Source: Streptomyces sp. NBC_00376 (GTDB lineage Bacteria; Actinomycetota; Actinomycetes; Streptomycetales; Streptomycetaceae). Taken from it: DNA of 64,000 nt. The position numbers and the translations under genes are program-made. Under the pieces are notes generated by a model that searched no databases, was not told the DNA's origin, and worked only from the letters and a program-made list of their open reading frames with translations. Where the stretch lies: positions 372,001 to 436,000 of the forward strand of contig NZ_CP107961.1 of assembly GCF_036077095.1 (NCBI RefSeq), in the 5' to 3' direction. This document shows, one piece after another, positions 14,907 through 24,577 of the stretch (positions are counted from its first letter, which is position 1; every line of letters starts with the position of its first letter).

Positions 14907-17269
14907 TGCTGATCATCGCGAACGTACGCGAACGCTGGGCCGGCTTCCTCGGCGCCTTCCTCGCCGTCCTGGTCGGCGTGGCCCTCATCACCACCACCCT
15001 GGTCATCTACGACTCGTCCCGCCCCACCACCCAGCCCCGCTACACCGACGCCGTTGCCCTGGCCCTGCCCGAGCAGGCCCTCGACACGGACGGCAGCCCC
15101 GAGGACCGGATCGCGTGGAGCCCGGCCGAGGCCGCACCGCTCCAGGCCGAGCTGGCCGAGGTCCCCGGAGTCGCCGCCGTCGTGGTGGACCGCTCCTTCT
15201 ACGCCCAGGCCTTCCGCGGCGACAGGCCCGTCACCGACGAGGGCGCCGCAGAGGCCGGCCACGGCTGGGACAGTACCCGGATGGCGCCCTACCGGCTGGC
15301 TTCCGGCCGGGCCCCGAGCGGGGTCCGCGAGGTCGTCGTCGACCGCGCCCTGGGAGTGGCAGTGGGCAGCGAGCTCACCGTCAACATCACCGAGGGCCGC
15401 ACTCCGTTCACCGTCGTCGGCACCGTCGACGGCCCCGGCTACTACTTCAGCGAGGCATTCGCCGCCGAGCAGCAGCCCGGCGTCGGCGCCCTCGCGCTGA
15501 TCGCGGACAAGGGGGCGTCCACCGCCGCCATCGCCTCCGGCGCACGGCAGGCCCTCGGGGACAGGGGCACGGTCGTCTCCGGCGGCGCCCGCTCCGAACT
15601 CCAGCCCCGATACATCGAGCACAAGCGCTCCCTGGGCGTCCAGCTCATCGGCGCCATGGCCGTCCTCGGCCTGTTCACCACGGTCTTCGTCGTCGCCTCG
15701 ATGCTGGTCCTGTCGACCGGCATGCGCCGCCGGGAGATCGGCCTGCTGCGCACCATCGGCGCCGCACCCGGCCAGATCCGCCGCATGATCCTCGGCGAGG
15801 CCGCCGTGGTCGGCCTGCTCGGTTCGATCGCCGGCTGCCTGGCCGGCATCGCTGCCGCCCCGCTGCTGCACGACATCCTCAAGGGACTGGACGTCACCCC
15901 GCCGGGCATGGAGGTCACCGTGGCCGCCTGGCCGCTGCTCACCGCCTCCGCGGTCGGCATCGGCGTCAGCGTCATCGGTGCCTGGGCCGCCGGCCGCAAG
16001 GCCGCGAAGGTCGCCCCGATCGAGGCCCTGCTCGACAGCCGCCCCGCCAACAACGGTATGGGGCGAGGCCGTTGGATCACCGGACTGTCCGTCCTCGGCC
16101 TGGGCACCGTACTTGCCACCGTCACCACCGGCGCCGACAACCGCATCAGCACGGCGCTCTTCGCGACCATGACACTCATCGTCGCAGCCGCCCTGCTGGC
16201 CCCGGCCCTCGTCGGCCCCGTCGGCCGCTGCCTGACCGCACCCTTCCGGAAACGCGGCTCGGCCGCTGCCCTCCTGATCCGCTCCGAACTCACCGCCAAC
16301 CCCCGCCGCGCCGCCTCCCTGGTGGCCCCCGTGATCGCCGCAGTCGGCTTCGCGGTCCTGCTCAGCGGAGCGGTGGAGACGATGCGGGTGGCCTACCCGG
16401 CAGGCGAGGCCCTGAAGGTCGCCGGCCAGACGATCGTCACCTCCGAAGGCACCCCCGGCAACACCGACGAGGTCGTCGCCGCCAACCCGGTCGGCAAGGC
16501 AGCCCTGCCGACCCGCGCCTTCGTCGGTGAGAAGCGGACCGTCCTGGACGTGCTCGGCACCCGTGACGCCCGGTGGAACAGACCGGGCGAGGCCGTCCTC
16601 GGCCGGCGCACCGCATCCGGCCTGGGCCTGAAGCAGGGCCAGAGCGTCCCGGTCCGGTTCGCCGACGGTGCGAGCGTCGACCTGAGGATCAGCAAGGTCC
16701 TGCCCGACGACCCGGCCCGCGGTGACTTCGTGGTCGCCCGTGACCTCGTCCGAGCCCACGACCCGGCCGCGCTCACCGACGACATCTTCGTCCCGGCCGG
16801 CAACAATGCCTCCGCCGCGGTCCCCGGCACCGCCCTGCACGACGCCATGCGGTACGCCCTCGACGACTACAACACCGACGCCGAGCTCACCGACAGCCTG
16901 GCCGCCATGCTCATCGCCATCGCCGTCGGCTACAGCGTGATCGCCGTCGCCAACAGCATGGCCATGGCGGCCCACGGCCGTCGCCGCGACTACGCGGTGA
17001 TGAAGTCCGCCGGCGGCACCGTCCGCCAGCTCCTCGAGCTGGGCGCCGGCGAGACCGCCCTGCTGGTGGCCGTCGGAGCCGGCCTCGGTGTCCTGGTGAC
17101 GCTGCCCCCGCTGGCGGGAATGGCCTCCGGTCTCTCCCAGGCCACTTCGTCCGACGTCGGCCTGCACCTGAACGCCGGAGCCATCACCATGGCGATCACC
17201 GGCACCCTGGCCGCGGCAGTCCTGACGGGGGTGATGGTCACCGGGAAGACGCTGAGGAAGTCCGCTTGA
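14906..17269 (+). CDS. FtsX-family ABC permease, duplicated
   Basis: ATG at 14906 overlaps the stop of the ATPase gene. The protein has 787 residues. An N-terminal membrane helix (GFLGAFLAVLVGVALITTTL) is followed by a large extracytoplasmic domain (about 45-230) and three helices with the RRREIGLLRTIGAAPGQIRR coupling motif. After a linker there is a second extracytoplasmic domain and a second FtsX unit near the C-terminus (RRRDYAVMKSAGGTVRQLL). This 1+3 then 1+3 arrangement is the duplicated FtsX fold of actinobacterial peptide-resistance or lipoprotein transporters. Confidence 0.9.
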   Translation: MLIIANVRERWAGFLGAFLAVLVGVALITTTLVIYDSSRPTTQPRYTDAVALALPEQALDTDGSPEDRIAWSPAEAAPLQAELAEVPGVAAVVVDRSFYAQAFRGDRPVTDEGAAEAGHGWDSTRMAPYRLASGRAPSGVREVVVDRALGVAVGSELTVNITEGRTPFTVVGTVDGPGYYFSEAFAAEQQPGVGALALIADKGASTAAIASGARQALGDRGTVVSGGARSELQPRYIEHKRSLGVQLIGAMAVLGLFTTVFVVASMLVLSTGMRRREIGLLRTIGAAPGQIRRMILGEAAVVGLLGSIAGCLAGIAAAPLLHDILKGLDVTPPGMEVTVAAWPLLTASAVGIGVSVIGAWAAGRKAAKVAPIEALLDSRPANNGMGRGRWITGLSVLGLGTVLATVTTGADNRISTALFATMTLIVAAALLAPALVGPVGRCLTAPFRKRGSAAALLIRSELTANPRRAASLVAPVIAAVGFAVLLSGAVETMRVAYPAGEALKVAGQTIVTSEGTPGNTDEVVAANPVGKAALPTRAFVGEKRTVLDVLGTRDARWNRPGEAVLGRRTASGLGLKQGQSVPVRFADGASVDLRISKVLPDDPARGDFVVARDLVRAHDPAALTDDIFVPAGNNASAAVPGTALHDAMRYALDDYNTDAELTDSLAAMLIAIAVGYSVIAVANSMAMAAHGRRRDYAVMKSAGGTVRQLLELGAGETALLVAVGAGLGVLVTLPPLAGMASGLSQATSSDVGLHLNAGAITMAITGTLAAAVLTGVMVTGKTLRKSA

Positions 17270-17374
17270 GGGCTGTCCCGCCAGGGATTGCAGGACAGCC
17301 CCCGGCCGCCACGGAACAACCTTGCCGGTCGCCCCTGCCGACGAGGGCTGCACCCAACACGGCCGCAGCCCTCT

Positions 17375-17700
17375 CTACGGAGTGATCCAGTAGCGGCGCT
17401 TGCTGCCTGCCTCGGTGATGCGGACGTCCTCCAGGACGCCACCGGTGCGCTCGATGCTGCGAGCGGAGCCGACATTGCTGTCGTCGCAGGTGACGAGAAC
17501 CCGCCCCGGACCCGTCGCACGAGCCTCGGGCAGAACAGCCCTGAGGGCCCATGTGGCCAGGCCGCGCCTCCGGGCGGAGGGGCGGATGCTGTAGCCGATG
17601 TGTCCGCCGACATCGAGCAGGAGGCGTTCAGGCGGTGCCGCAGATCGATGGCTCCCGGATAGGTCTCACCCTCGACGATCCACCAGTCGGTGGCGTGGAC
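17375..17700 (-). pseudogene. GNAT acetyltransferase, frameshifted and truncated
   Basis: The minus strand reads WWIVEGETYPGAIDLRHRLN, then shifts frame near 17620 and continues with VGGHIGYSIRPSARRRGLAT (the acetyl-CoA-binding R/Q-x-x-G-x-A signature), NVGSARSIERTGGVLED and the stop at 17375. The first third of a normal GNAT is missing. It is the convergent neighbour of the ABC permease. Confidence 0.7.
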
Positions 17701-17851
17701 GCGACCCTCTCCCGGAGCGACGGACCTGTCCGACTGCTGTCGGGCTCCCCGCCGGCGCAGCTGTCGCGCCGCATCGAGTTCCCGACAGCTGACCCGCGCC
17801 ACACGCCCCACGCGATATGACTTTGAGTGCCCGTCAGGATACGTTGAGTGC

Positions 17852-18280
17852 ATGATCGGTGCGGCGTCGTTCTCCCCGGCGCATCGCCGCATGCGGGACA
17901 GCGGCGTCCTCGTCGTGCTCATCTGGGTGACCTTCCACCTGATGGGCTGCGTCCACAGCCACGGTCCGGCGTTCGACAGTCCGCACTATCCGATGAGCAC
18001 GGCCTACGCCGCTGCCGCCCCCGTGGCCGCACTCGGCGGCGGGCCCACGGCCTCTGCCCCGGAGCGGGCACCATGCTGCCCGGACACCGGTGATCACACG
18101 ATGGACCGGGTCCGCAGCGACGCACCGCCCGTACCCTCGCCGGGCGGCGCGCCGACCGTGCATGCCCTGCCGTGCGGCCCCGACGCGGCTCTGGCCGGGG
18201 CGGGGAGCGCCCGAGCTCCGGGAGACGGCGCCCTCGGCGGACGCGGTGTCCTTACGGCCCTTTGCGTGGCACGGACCTGA
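17852..18280 (+). CDS. small exported/membrane protein with His and Cys motifs
   Basis: ATG at 17852 opens 142 residues. A hydrophobic helix at about 18-32 ([20 protein letters not shown]) is followed by HSHG, then a Pro/Ala-rich extracytoplasmic stretch with CCPDTGDH, and a C-terminal [13 protein letters not shown]. This resembles small actinobacterial His/Cys-containing secreted proteins of unknown function (DUF6153-like, tentative). It heads an apparent operon with the PLP enzyme and MFS gene, which suggests a thiol or metal link; that is inference. Confidence 0.6.
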   Translation: MIGAASFSPAHRRMRDSGVLVVLIWVTFHLMGCVHSHGPAFDSPHYPMSTAYAAAAPVAALGGGPTASAPERAPCCPDTGDHTMDRVRSDAPPVPSPGGAPTVHALPCGPDAALAGAGSARAPGDGALGGRGVLTALCVART

Positions 18281-18419
18281 GAGGTCCCGCGCGGCCGCCC
18301 TGCCTCACTCCGTCCGGCACCGCCGGGCGGGTCCCGGGCGGCTGTGTGTCCGAGCCCTGACCCGCCGATACCCCACGCCGGCTGCCGCAGGCATGGGGCG
18401 AGGAGCCGTGACACCCTCC

Positions 18420-19541
18420 ATGAACACCTCCCTGTACGCCAACGCCCCTCTGTACGCCCCTGCCCCCGCTTCCGCCCGCGGCCCGTCCGATCTGGTCGGC
18501 CACACCCCGGTGCTCTGGGTGGGCGAACCGTTCGCCCCTTCCGGGCGCGGCTTCTGGGCCAAGCTCGAAGGCGCCAATCCCGGCGGGATCAAGGACCGTC
18601 CGGGCCTGCACATGGTCGCCCGTGCCCGCGCACGCGGTGACCTGGCCGACGGCGCGGCCATCGTCGAGTCCTCCAGCGGCACCCTGGGACTGGGGCTGGC
18701 CCTGGCCGGGATCACCTTCGGCCACCCGGTGACCGTGGTCACCGACCCGGGCCTGGAGCCCGCGATCCGCCGGGCCCTGACCGCGTACGGCGCCCGCGTC
18801 GAACTCGTCACCACCGCACACCCGGTGGGCGGCTGGCAACAGGCGCGGCGCGAGAGGACGGCCGACCTGCTCGCCCGGCACCCCGGGGCCTGGTGCCCGG
18901 ACCAGTACAGCAACCCCGACAATGTCGCCGCCTACACCCCGCTGGCCGCGGAACTGATCGCCCAACTGGGCTGCATCGACGTCCTGGTCGCCTCCGTCGG
19001 CACCGGCGGCCACTCAGCAGGCATCTCCGCCGCCCTGCGCCGGACCTTCCCCGACCTGGACCTGATCGGGGTGGACTCAACCGGGTCGGCGATCTTCGGG
19101 CAGCCCGCCGGGCAGCGCCTGATGCGCGGACTGGGCTCCAGCATCCACCCGGGCAACGTCGCCTACGACGCGTTCACCGAGGTCCACTGGGTCGCCCCCG
19201 CCGAAGCCGTCCGGGCCTGCCGCACCCTGGCCCGCAGCCACTACGCCTCCGGCGGCTGGAGCGTGGGCGCGGTCGCACTGGTCGCCGGATGGGCCGCCCG
19301 TACCCGGCCCGCCGGAACCCGCATCGCCGCGATCTTCCCCGACGGCCCCCACCGCTACCTCGACACCATCTACAACGACGGCTGGTGCCACGGCCATCAC
19401 CTGCTCGACGCACCCATGCCGACCGGGCCGGAAGAGATCAAGGAGCCCGGCGAACGGACAGTGACCTCCTGGACCCGCTGCACCACGGTCACCGCCCCCG
19501 CTCCGGCCGCCGCCCGCACCGCCCTGGCGGGTGCGCGGTGA
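18420..19541 (+). CDS. PLP-dependent cysteine-synthase-family enzyme
   Basis: The start is uncertain: ATG 18420 is chosen; GTG 18408 and ATG 18393 are in frame. The product of about 373 residues is a fold-type II PLP enzyme. The Schiff-base Lys is in [20 protein letters not shown] binds the substrate carboxylate, and VGTGGHSAG is the phosphate loop. These features fit O-acetylserine sulfhydrylase, cystathionine beta-synthase or diaminopropionate synthase (SbnA-like) enzymes. The 4-bp overlap with an MFS gene suggests that its product is exported, so a metabolite role rather than housekeeping cysteine synthesis is plausible. Confidence 0.82.
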   Translation: MNTSLYANAPLYAPAPASARGPSDLVGHTPVLWVGEPFAPSGRGFWAKLEGANPGGIKDRPGLHMVARARARGDLADGAAIVESSSGTLGLGLALAGITFGHPVTVVTDPGLEPAIRRALTAYGARVELVTTAHPVGGWQQARRERTADLLARHPGAWCPDQYSNPDNVAAYTPLAAELIAQLGCIDVLVASVGTGGHSAGISAALRRTFPDLDLIGVDSTGSAIFGQPAGQRLMRGLGSSIHPGNVAYDAFTEVHWVAPAEAVRACRTLARSHYASGGWSVGAVALVAGWAARTRPAGTRIAAIFPDGPHRYLDTIYNDGWCHGHHLLDAPMPTGPEEIKEPGERTVTSWTRCTTVTAPAPAAARTALAGAR

Positions 19542-20821
19542 GGCGGCTGCGCACCCAGATGCGCTCCTTCACCCCCAGCATCCAGCTGCTGATGGTCAAC
19601 CAGTTCGGCATCAACCTCGGCTTCTACATGCTCATGCCCTACCTCGCCGACCACCTCGCCCACGGCCTCGGCCTCGCGGCGTGGGCGGTCGGTCTGGTGC
19701 TGGGCGTGCGCAACCTCTCCCAGCAGGGCATGTTCTGGCTCGGTGGCACCCTCGCCGACCGGATCGGCTACAAGCCGATGATCCTCGTCGGCTGCGCCCT
19801 GCGCACGGGCGCGTTCGCGCTGCTGGCCTTCGCCGACACCTTGCCCGCCCTGGTCACGGCCGCCGCCGCCACGGGACTTGCCGGAGCCCTGTTCAACCCC
19901 GCGGTCCGCGCGTACATCGCCGAAGGAGCCGGGGAGCGCCGGGTCGAGGCGTTCTCCTGCTTCAACGTCTTCTACCAGGCGGGCATCCTGCTCGGTCCGC
20001 TCGCCGGACTGGCCCTGCTCGCCCTCGACTTCCGCCTGGTGTGCGCGGTCTCCGCGGCCGTTTTCGCACTGCTGGCGCTCGTGCAGGCTCGCGCACTGCC
20101 CGCCCGCCGCCCCGCCGCTGAATCACAGAGCGAGGCGGGATGGCGGGGGATCGCCGCGGACTGGCGGACGATTCTGCGCAACCGCCCCTTCATGCTGTTC
20201 TCCGCCGCGATGGCCGGCTCCTACCTGCTGGCCTTCCAGACCTACCTCGCCCTTCCCCTGCAGGCCCGCACCCTCCTCGGCGACGGCAGCGGTACCGCGA
20301 TGGGCGGGGTCTTCGCCGTCTCCGCCCTGGTCGCGGTCGCCGGCCAGCTGAGGCTGACCGACCGGGCCAGGAAGCGCCTGGACGCCCCGAAGGCCATCGC
20401 GGTCGGGCTGGCGGTCATGGGGGCGGCGTTCCTGCCGCTGCTCCCCGGGCCCCATGGCCCCGCTCACGGGGTCGCCGCGCTGCTCGGGCTCGCCGGGCTG
20501 GTGGCGTGCGCGGCGCTCCTGGCAGTGGGTTCCGCACTGCTGTACCCGTTCGAGATGGACACGCTCGTCAGGCTCTCGGGTGAACGCCTGGTCGCCACGT
20601 ACTACGGCGCCTACAGCACCGTGGCCGGCATCGCCGTGGCCGGCGGCAATCTCGCCGTGGGCGCGCTGTTCGACCTCGCCGCCCGCGCAGACGCCCCGTG
20701 GCTGCCCTGGACAGCCCTGGCCGCGCTCGGGATCGGGTGCGCCGTGGCTCTGACCGGGCTCCGCCGCACCGGTCATCTGCGACCCGAGATGCCTGCGGCG
20801 GCGGCACCTGCCACGGCGTGA
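19538..20821 (+). CDS. MFS transporter
   Basis: GTG at 19538 overlaps the upstream stop (GTGA). The protein has 427 residues with about twelve hydrophobic segments. The loop 2-3 signature [13 protein letters not shown] matches the MFS GxLaDrxGrkp motif. It is probably an exporter or an amino-acid-like carrier for the product of the PLP enzyme. It is followed by a 15-bp hairpin terminator. Confidence 0.85.
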   Translation: MRRLRTQMRSFTPSIQLLMVNQFGINLGFYMLMPYLADHLAHGLGLAAWAVGLVLGVRNLSQQGMFWLGGTLADRIGYKPMILVGCALRTGAFALLAFADTLPALVTAAAATGLAGALFNPAVRAYIAEGAGERRVEAFSCFNVFYQAGILLGPLAGLALLALDFRLVCAVSAAVFALLALVQARALPARRPAAESQSEAGWRGIAADWRTILRNRPFMLFSAAMAGSYLLAFQTYLALPLQARTLLGDGSGTAMGGVFAVSALVAVAGQLRLTDRARKRLDAPKAIAVGLAVMGAAFLPLLPGPHGPAHGVAALLGLAGLVACAALLAVGSALLYPFEMDTLVRLSGERLVATYYGAYSTVAGIAVAGGNLAVGALFDLAARADAPWLPWTALAALGIGCAVALTGLRRTGHLRPEMPAAAAPATA

Positions 20822-20866
20822 GGCCAGTGGCCGGGTGAGCGCCTCATGCGGCATCAGGTGAACATG

Positions 20867-20900
20867 ACGAAGCCCTTCCCCGGTGGGGGAAGGGCTTCGT
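20867..20900 (+). terminator. strong hairpin terminator of the PLP-MFS operon
   Basis: ACGAAGCCCTTCCCC and GGGGAAGGGCTTCGT are perfect 15-bp arms with a GGTG loop, 46 nt after the MFS stop. It directly abuts the tRNA-like element on the other strand and could end transcription from both sides. Confidence 0.85.
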
Positions 20901-20905
20901 GAGCG

Positions 20906-20975
20906 AGCGCTGGGCAGGCCTTGCACCTGCATTTCCCCACGGGAAGCGGGGCGTCTTTCCTTGGACCACCAACGC
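20906..20975 (-). tRNA. tRNA-like cloverleaf, anticodon TCC (Gly-like), atypical
   Basis: Read on the minus strand, 70 nt fold completely as a tRNA. The acceptor stem is GCGTTGG/CCAGCGC (one G-U pair), followed by TG. The D arm is GTC-CAAGGAAA-GAC with the GG pair and the anticodon arm is CCCCG-CTTCCCG-TGGGG. The variable loop is AAAT, the T arm is GCAGG-TGCAAGG-CCTGC and the discriminator is T. Lengths are canonical (7-2-14-1-17-4-17-7-1). U33 is present and the anticodon would be TCC. Atypical points are the T-loop TGCAAGG instead of TTCRANY, C at position 37, a 3-bp D stem, and no encoded CCA. It may be a degenerate tRNA, a specialised tRNA or a tRNA mimic. Confidence 0.5.
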
Positions 20976-21185
20976 AGTGTCAGCCGCCGCGAGTTGCGGC
21001 GAACTTTCAAGATCGACTATAGCGCATGCGGGCCGTGGGTCGCCCATCGGTCGTTGTCCGAAGGTATGCCGGGATACCGGGCCGGAGTCGGATTCCCGGG
21101 CCTACAACCAAGCGCGTTCCTCGCGAGTCTTGATCTCGGCGGTCATGTCCCGCCATAGGTGATCAAGAACGAAGGAACGCATGAC

Positions 21186-21780
21186 GACACCGTCATGGCC
21201 CGGCACGGTGCCGCTGTCGACGCTGCGGAGAAGGCCGGTGTGGGGCATGTCGTGTATACGAGCCTGACTGCCGATGGCGATCATCTCCCTTACGCCCTGC
21301 CGCACCGTTGGACCGAGCGTCGGCTCCAGGAGACCACCATGAACTGGACGATTCTGCGCAATGGCCTGTACGCGGAGTTGCTGGGTGGCCTCGCGGCGCC
21401 GACAGCCGACGGGCGGATCACTGCCCCGCTCGGCGAGGGCCGGCTGGCCGCCGTCGCACGGGCGGATCTGGCCGACGCCGCGATACGTGTGACGACAGAG
21501 GCGCCCGCCCATGCGCGACGTATCTACGAACTCGTCGGCGAGCAGGCCATTGGAGGCGCCGACCTGGCCCGGACGCACGGGCCGCACGTCGCCTATGAGC
21601 CGGAGACACTCGCCCAGGCCCGCGCGCGTCGCCGCTTCCGGCGCCGAGCCGTTCCAGATTCCGATGCTGGTGGGCACCTGCTCCGCCATCGCGGCCGGGT
21701 TCATGTCCCGTACCGGTGGCGACCTGCGTCAACTGCTGGGCCGCGCACCCCGCTCCGCGCTCGCAGCAGCCTTCGCATAG
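21186..21780 (+). pseudogene. NmrA-like NAD(P)-binding protein, truncated and frameshifted
   Basis: The readable segment starts HGAAVDAAEKAGVGHVVYTS and continues WTERRLQETTMNWTILRNGL, the middle of an NmrA/QorB-type atypical SDR. The N-terminal GxxGxxG nucleotide loop is missing. Near 21610-21625 the frame shifts by one and continues AASGAEPFQIPMLVGTCSAI to the stop at 21778-21780. It is non-functional as it stands. Confidence 0.65.
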
Positions 21781-21939
21781 CCCCGGCGCACAGCGATCTC
21801 GCAGCCAGGAAAGTCCAATTCGTCGGTGTCGGGTGGCCGGTGGCGTGGTCGGGTCGACGGGCCGCGCTCGATGGGTTCCAGGCGAACCGCTACCTTGCGG
21901 GAGCCAAGGAATTCGATCGTCCAATCGTGCGGGGTGTCT

Positions 21940-23571
21940 ATGGTGGCCATCGGTGATGACGGGGCGGCGGCCGACGCGGTGCGGGCGGCCGCGGGCCGAC
22001 TGCGCGGCGGCGGCGCCGGTCCCCGGCGGGACGCCGTGGCCGAACTGGCCCGGCTCGGCGACGGGCATCCGGACCTGCGGCCGGACGTGGCAGAGGCGGT
22101 GTGCACGTTCGTCCGCGAGCACCTGGCCCGGGACGAACCCCCGGCGGACGGCAGCAAGGATCCGGCCGGGCCGGACAGCGGCGACGATCCGGCCGGGCCG
22201 GAGGTACGGCGAGCGGCGCTCTCCATGCTCGCCGACCGGCTGCGCCCCGTACCGGAGGCGGCCGGGCCGGACACCGCCCGCTGGGACGGCATCGCGGTGG
22301 ACCTGACCGGCGCGGTCGTGGACGGCATCGACTTCACCGGCTGCCGGTTCGCCGGGGCGACCTTCGCCGACTGCCTGTTCCGTGGCACGACCACGTTCGA
22401 GGGCGCGCGATGGGCGGGCGGCGCGGTGTTCGCGCGCGCGGTGTTCTCCTGCGATGCCGGATTCGTCGGCGCCCGGTTCGGCGAGGAGGCCGTCTTCGGA
22501 CGGGCCCGGTTCCACGGCCGGGCCCGGTTCGACGGTGCCTGCTTCGACGGGCTCGCCTGGTTCGGCTTCGGCGAAGAGGGCGTCTGGGAGGACGAGAGCT
22601 GGGCGGATCTTGACGACGACGCCTTCACGGAGACGCTCGGGCCGACGACCACGATCCCCTGGCGCGAACCGAACGAGACCGACCCGCACTGGCCCGATGC
22701 GTACCTGATGGGCGACTACCAGAGCTGGGAGGAGGGCGGGGACGGAGCGCTGTTCCGTGGTGCCGCGTCGTTCAGCGGCACGCACTTCCGGGACGCCGCG
22801 TGGTTCTGGAAGTCGAGGTTCGGCGCGGCGGCGTCGTTCCGCGGTGCGCGCTTCGACTCGCAGGTGTACCTGGACCAACCCGCCGCCGACCTCACCGACG
22901 CCCGTGCCGCGGCCGCCGACCTCGAACAGCGGTGGCCGTTCGGCTGGACGGCGGTACCCGCCGACGACGGCCCGGCACACCTGACAACCGACGCCGCCGT
23001 CGCCCCGTACACACACCAGTTGGCGGCAGCCGAGGCGCCCGTAAGGCTGGCCGGGCTGCGGATCCTGGACGCCCTCGGCGACGCCCGGCCCGAGTCGCGC
23101 GACGGGATCGTCACCGCGGTCTGCGCGTACCTGCGGATGCCGCTGCCGTTCCCGGTCGGCGCCGCGGACCTCGACGACGAGCAGCGGGCCGAACTGGCCG
23201 TGCGACAGGCGGCGCAGAACCTGCTCACAACGCACCTGCGGCCGGCGGACGCCAACCGGTTCTGGCCGGACGCGAAGCTGCCGCTGTCCGGCGCCACACT
23301 GGTCGACCTCGACCTGAGCGGCTGCCGGCCGGCCCATGCGGACTTCACGGGCACCCAGTTCCACGGTGCCACGCGGCTCGACGACTGCTTCTTCACCGGC
23401 GGCGCACTGCTCCGCCTGCCCGACGGCGGCGGTTCCGCGACGTTTCACGGGCCGGTCAGACATGACGGCGCCGACCTCGGCGAGGAGTACTTCGCCCTAC
23501 CCGGGCTGCCCCGTCGGCACACCGCCCGCGCCACACTCGAATCGGTGCTCGCGGCCCGCACCGCGCCGTGA
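21940..23571 (+). CDS. pentapeptide-repeat-like protein
   Basis: ATG at 21940 gives 543 residues. Two blocks show the A(F/L)x-type pattern of pentapeptide repeats: about 120-210 (DFTGCRFAGATFADCLFRGT, GARFGEEAVFGRARFHGRAR) and about 270-310 (FSGTHFRDAAWFWKSRFGAA). A third short block lies near 455-490 (DLSGCRPAHADFTGTQFHGA). The helical segments between are of unknown fold. Such quadrilateral beta-helix proteins are usually cytoplasmic and of unknown role; some protect gyrase. A direct repeat encodes DPAGP twice near residue 75. Confidence 0.72.
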   Translation: MVAIGDDGAAADAVRAAAGRLRGGGAGPRRDAVAELARLGDGHPDLRPDVAEAVCTFVREHLARDEPPADGSKDPAGPDSGDDPAGPEVRRAALSMLADRLRPVPEAAGPDTARWDGIAVDLTGAVVDGIDFTGCRFAGATFADCLFRGTTTFEGARWAGGAVFARAVFSCDAGFVGARFGEEAVFGRARFHGRARFDGACFDGLAWFGFGEEGVWEDESWADLDDDAFTETLGPTTTIPWREPNETDPHWPDAYLMGDYQSWEEGGDGALFRGAASFSGTHFRDAAWFWKSRFGAAASFRGARFDSQVYLDQPAADLTDARAAAADLEQRWPFGWTAVPADDGPAHLTTDAAVAPYTHQLAAAEAPVRLAGLRILDALGDARPESRDGIVTAVCAYLRMPLPFPVGAADLDDEQRAELAVRQAAQNLLTTHLRPADANRFWPDAKLPLSGATLVDLDLSGCRPAHADFTGTQFHGATRLDDCFFTGGALLRLPDGGGSATFHGPVRHDGADLGEEYFALPGLPRRHTARATLESVLAARTAP

Positions 23572-23678
23572 CCGCACCGCCGCTCCGGCTCCTGCGGCGC
23601 GGACTCGCCGACGGGGGACCGGACCGGCCGGCTGCAACCACCCCCGACGGGATCGGGCCCCCCGTTACGGTGACAGGC

Positions 23679-24404
23679 ATGTCTGACACCGACTTCTGGA
23701 CCTTGCCTCCCGACCGTATGACCCGGGGCAGCGGCAGCCGCTACGAACTGACCGTTCTCCACCCGCCGTTCACAGTGGACGCCGCCGGACTTCCGCCCAA
23801 CGCCCCCGACCGGGCGGAGGAGTTCGCCCGCTCCCTGGAGACGATCGACGACGTCGTCGAAGACCTCGGTCCCCGTAAGCAGAGCGACTCGGTCACGGTC
23901 GCCACCAGGTCTGATCTGGACGTCGTCCAGGTGGGGGTGTGGGGCAACGTCATGTCGATCTCCGATCCGGCCTTCGCGGACGACGGCAACGACATGCCGC
24001 TGCTCGCGGAGGCCTCCCGGCTGCGTGAACGCTTCCCCGACGCGCGGATCGTGGGCCGGGTGGAGGTGCACTGCGGCGCCGAGCACACCGAGGACCTCGT
24101 GTGGCTGCCGGACGGCACCATGTTCCATGCCTGCGGCTGGCCCGGTGACGAACCGTTCGTCGTGACCGGCGACCCGCAGGCGGTGATGTCCGCCCTCGGG
24201 ATCACCGAGGAAGTGCTCGAGGAGCTCGACGTGTACTTCGACCTGGACGACGACCCGAACCAGAACGACTGGGGCGCCCTCGCCACGGCATGCCTCGGGG
24301 ACGCGGACCCGTGGGGAAGGGCAGATCTGGACGCCTCCTCACTTCGGGTGCGGCACAGCGAGCACGCGACCAGCCACATGGAAAGCCTTTACTTCACCGG
24401 CTGA
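23679..24404 (+). CDS. hypothetical protein, 241 aa
   Basis: ATG at 23679, about 105 bp after the pentapeptide-repeat gene, opens an acidic soluble protein with no signal peptide or membrane segment. It contains VQVGVWGNVMSISDPAFADD, IVGRVEVHCGAEHTEDLVWL and an acidic segment DVYFDLDDDPNQNDWG. The overall look is that of actinobacterial proteins of unknown function that often sit beside toxin/immunity-type genes. I cannot assign a family. Confidence 0.6.
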   Translation: MSDTDFWTLPPDRMTRGSGSRYELTVLHPPFTVDAAGLPPNAPDRAEEFARSLETIDDVVEDLGPRKQSDSVTVATRSDLDVVQVGVWGNVMSISDPAFADDGNDMPLLAEASRLRERFPDARIVGRVEVHCGAEHTEDLVWLPDGTMFHACGWPGDEPFVVTGDPQAVMSALGITEEVLEELDVYFDLDDDPNQNDWGALATACLGDADPWGRADLDASSLRVRHSEHATSHMESLYFTG

Positions 24405-24467
24405 GCCTCTCTCAACGTCCAGCGAATTCAGCATGGTTGACGCGCCGACACGCGCCTGTTCGCCTTC

Positions 24468-24494
24468 TTGCGCGGTGGTTGACCGTCCTAGGAT
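24468..24494 (+). promoter_or_regulatory. candidate promoter of the LADTG surface protein
   Basis: TTGCGC (24468-24473) and TAGGAT (24489-24494, a good principal-sigma -10) are separated by 15 bp. They lie about 85 bp before the TTG start at 24578. Confidence 0.4.
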
Positions 24495-24577
24495 GAACGG
24501 GCGGCGCGTACATGTCACGGGGGCCCATACGTGCCGCCCCTACCCCTCAAGGCCCCACTCATGAGGGAAGATCACAC

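Noticed and set aside
14882..17353. 823-codon minus-strand frame opposite the ABC permease
   Set aside because: A Gly/Asp/Val-rich shadow of the FtsX gene, as expected for the antisense of high-GC coding DNA.
21729..21950. Minus-strand frame starting at 21950 that reads WTIEFLGSRKVAVRLEPIER
   Set aside because: Its start lies inside the pentapeptide-repeat gene and the second half is antisense to the NmrA-like fragment. It has no clear ribosome site. It is only possibly a small gene.
22158..22205. Direct repeat GATCCGGCCGGGCCGGA in the pentapeptide-repeat gene
   Set aside because: It only encodes a doubled DPAGP linker; not a mobile or regulatory feature.
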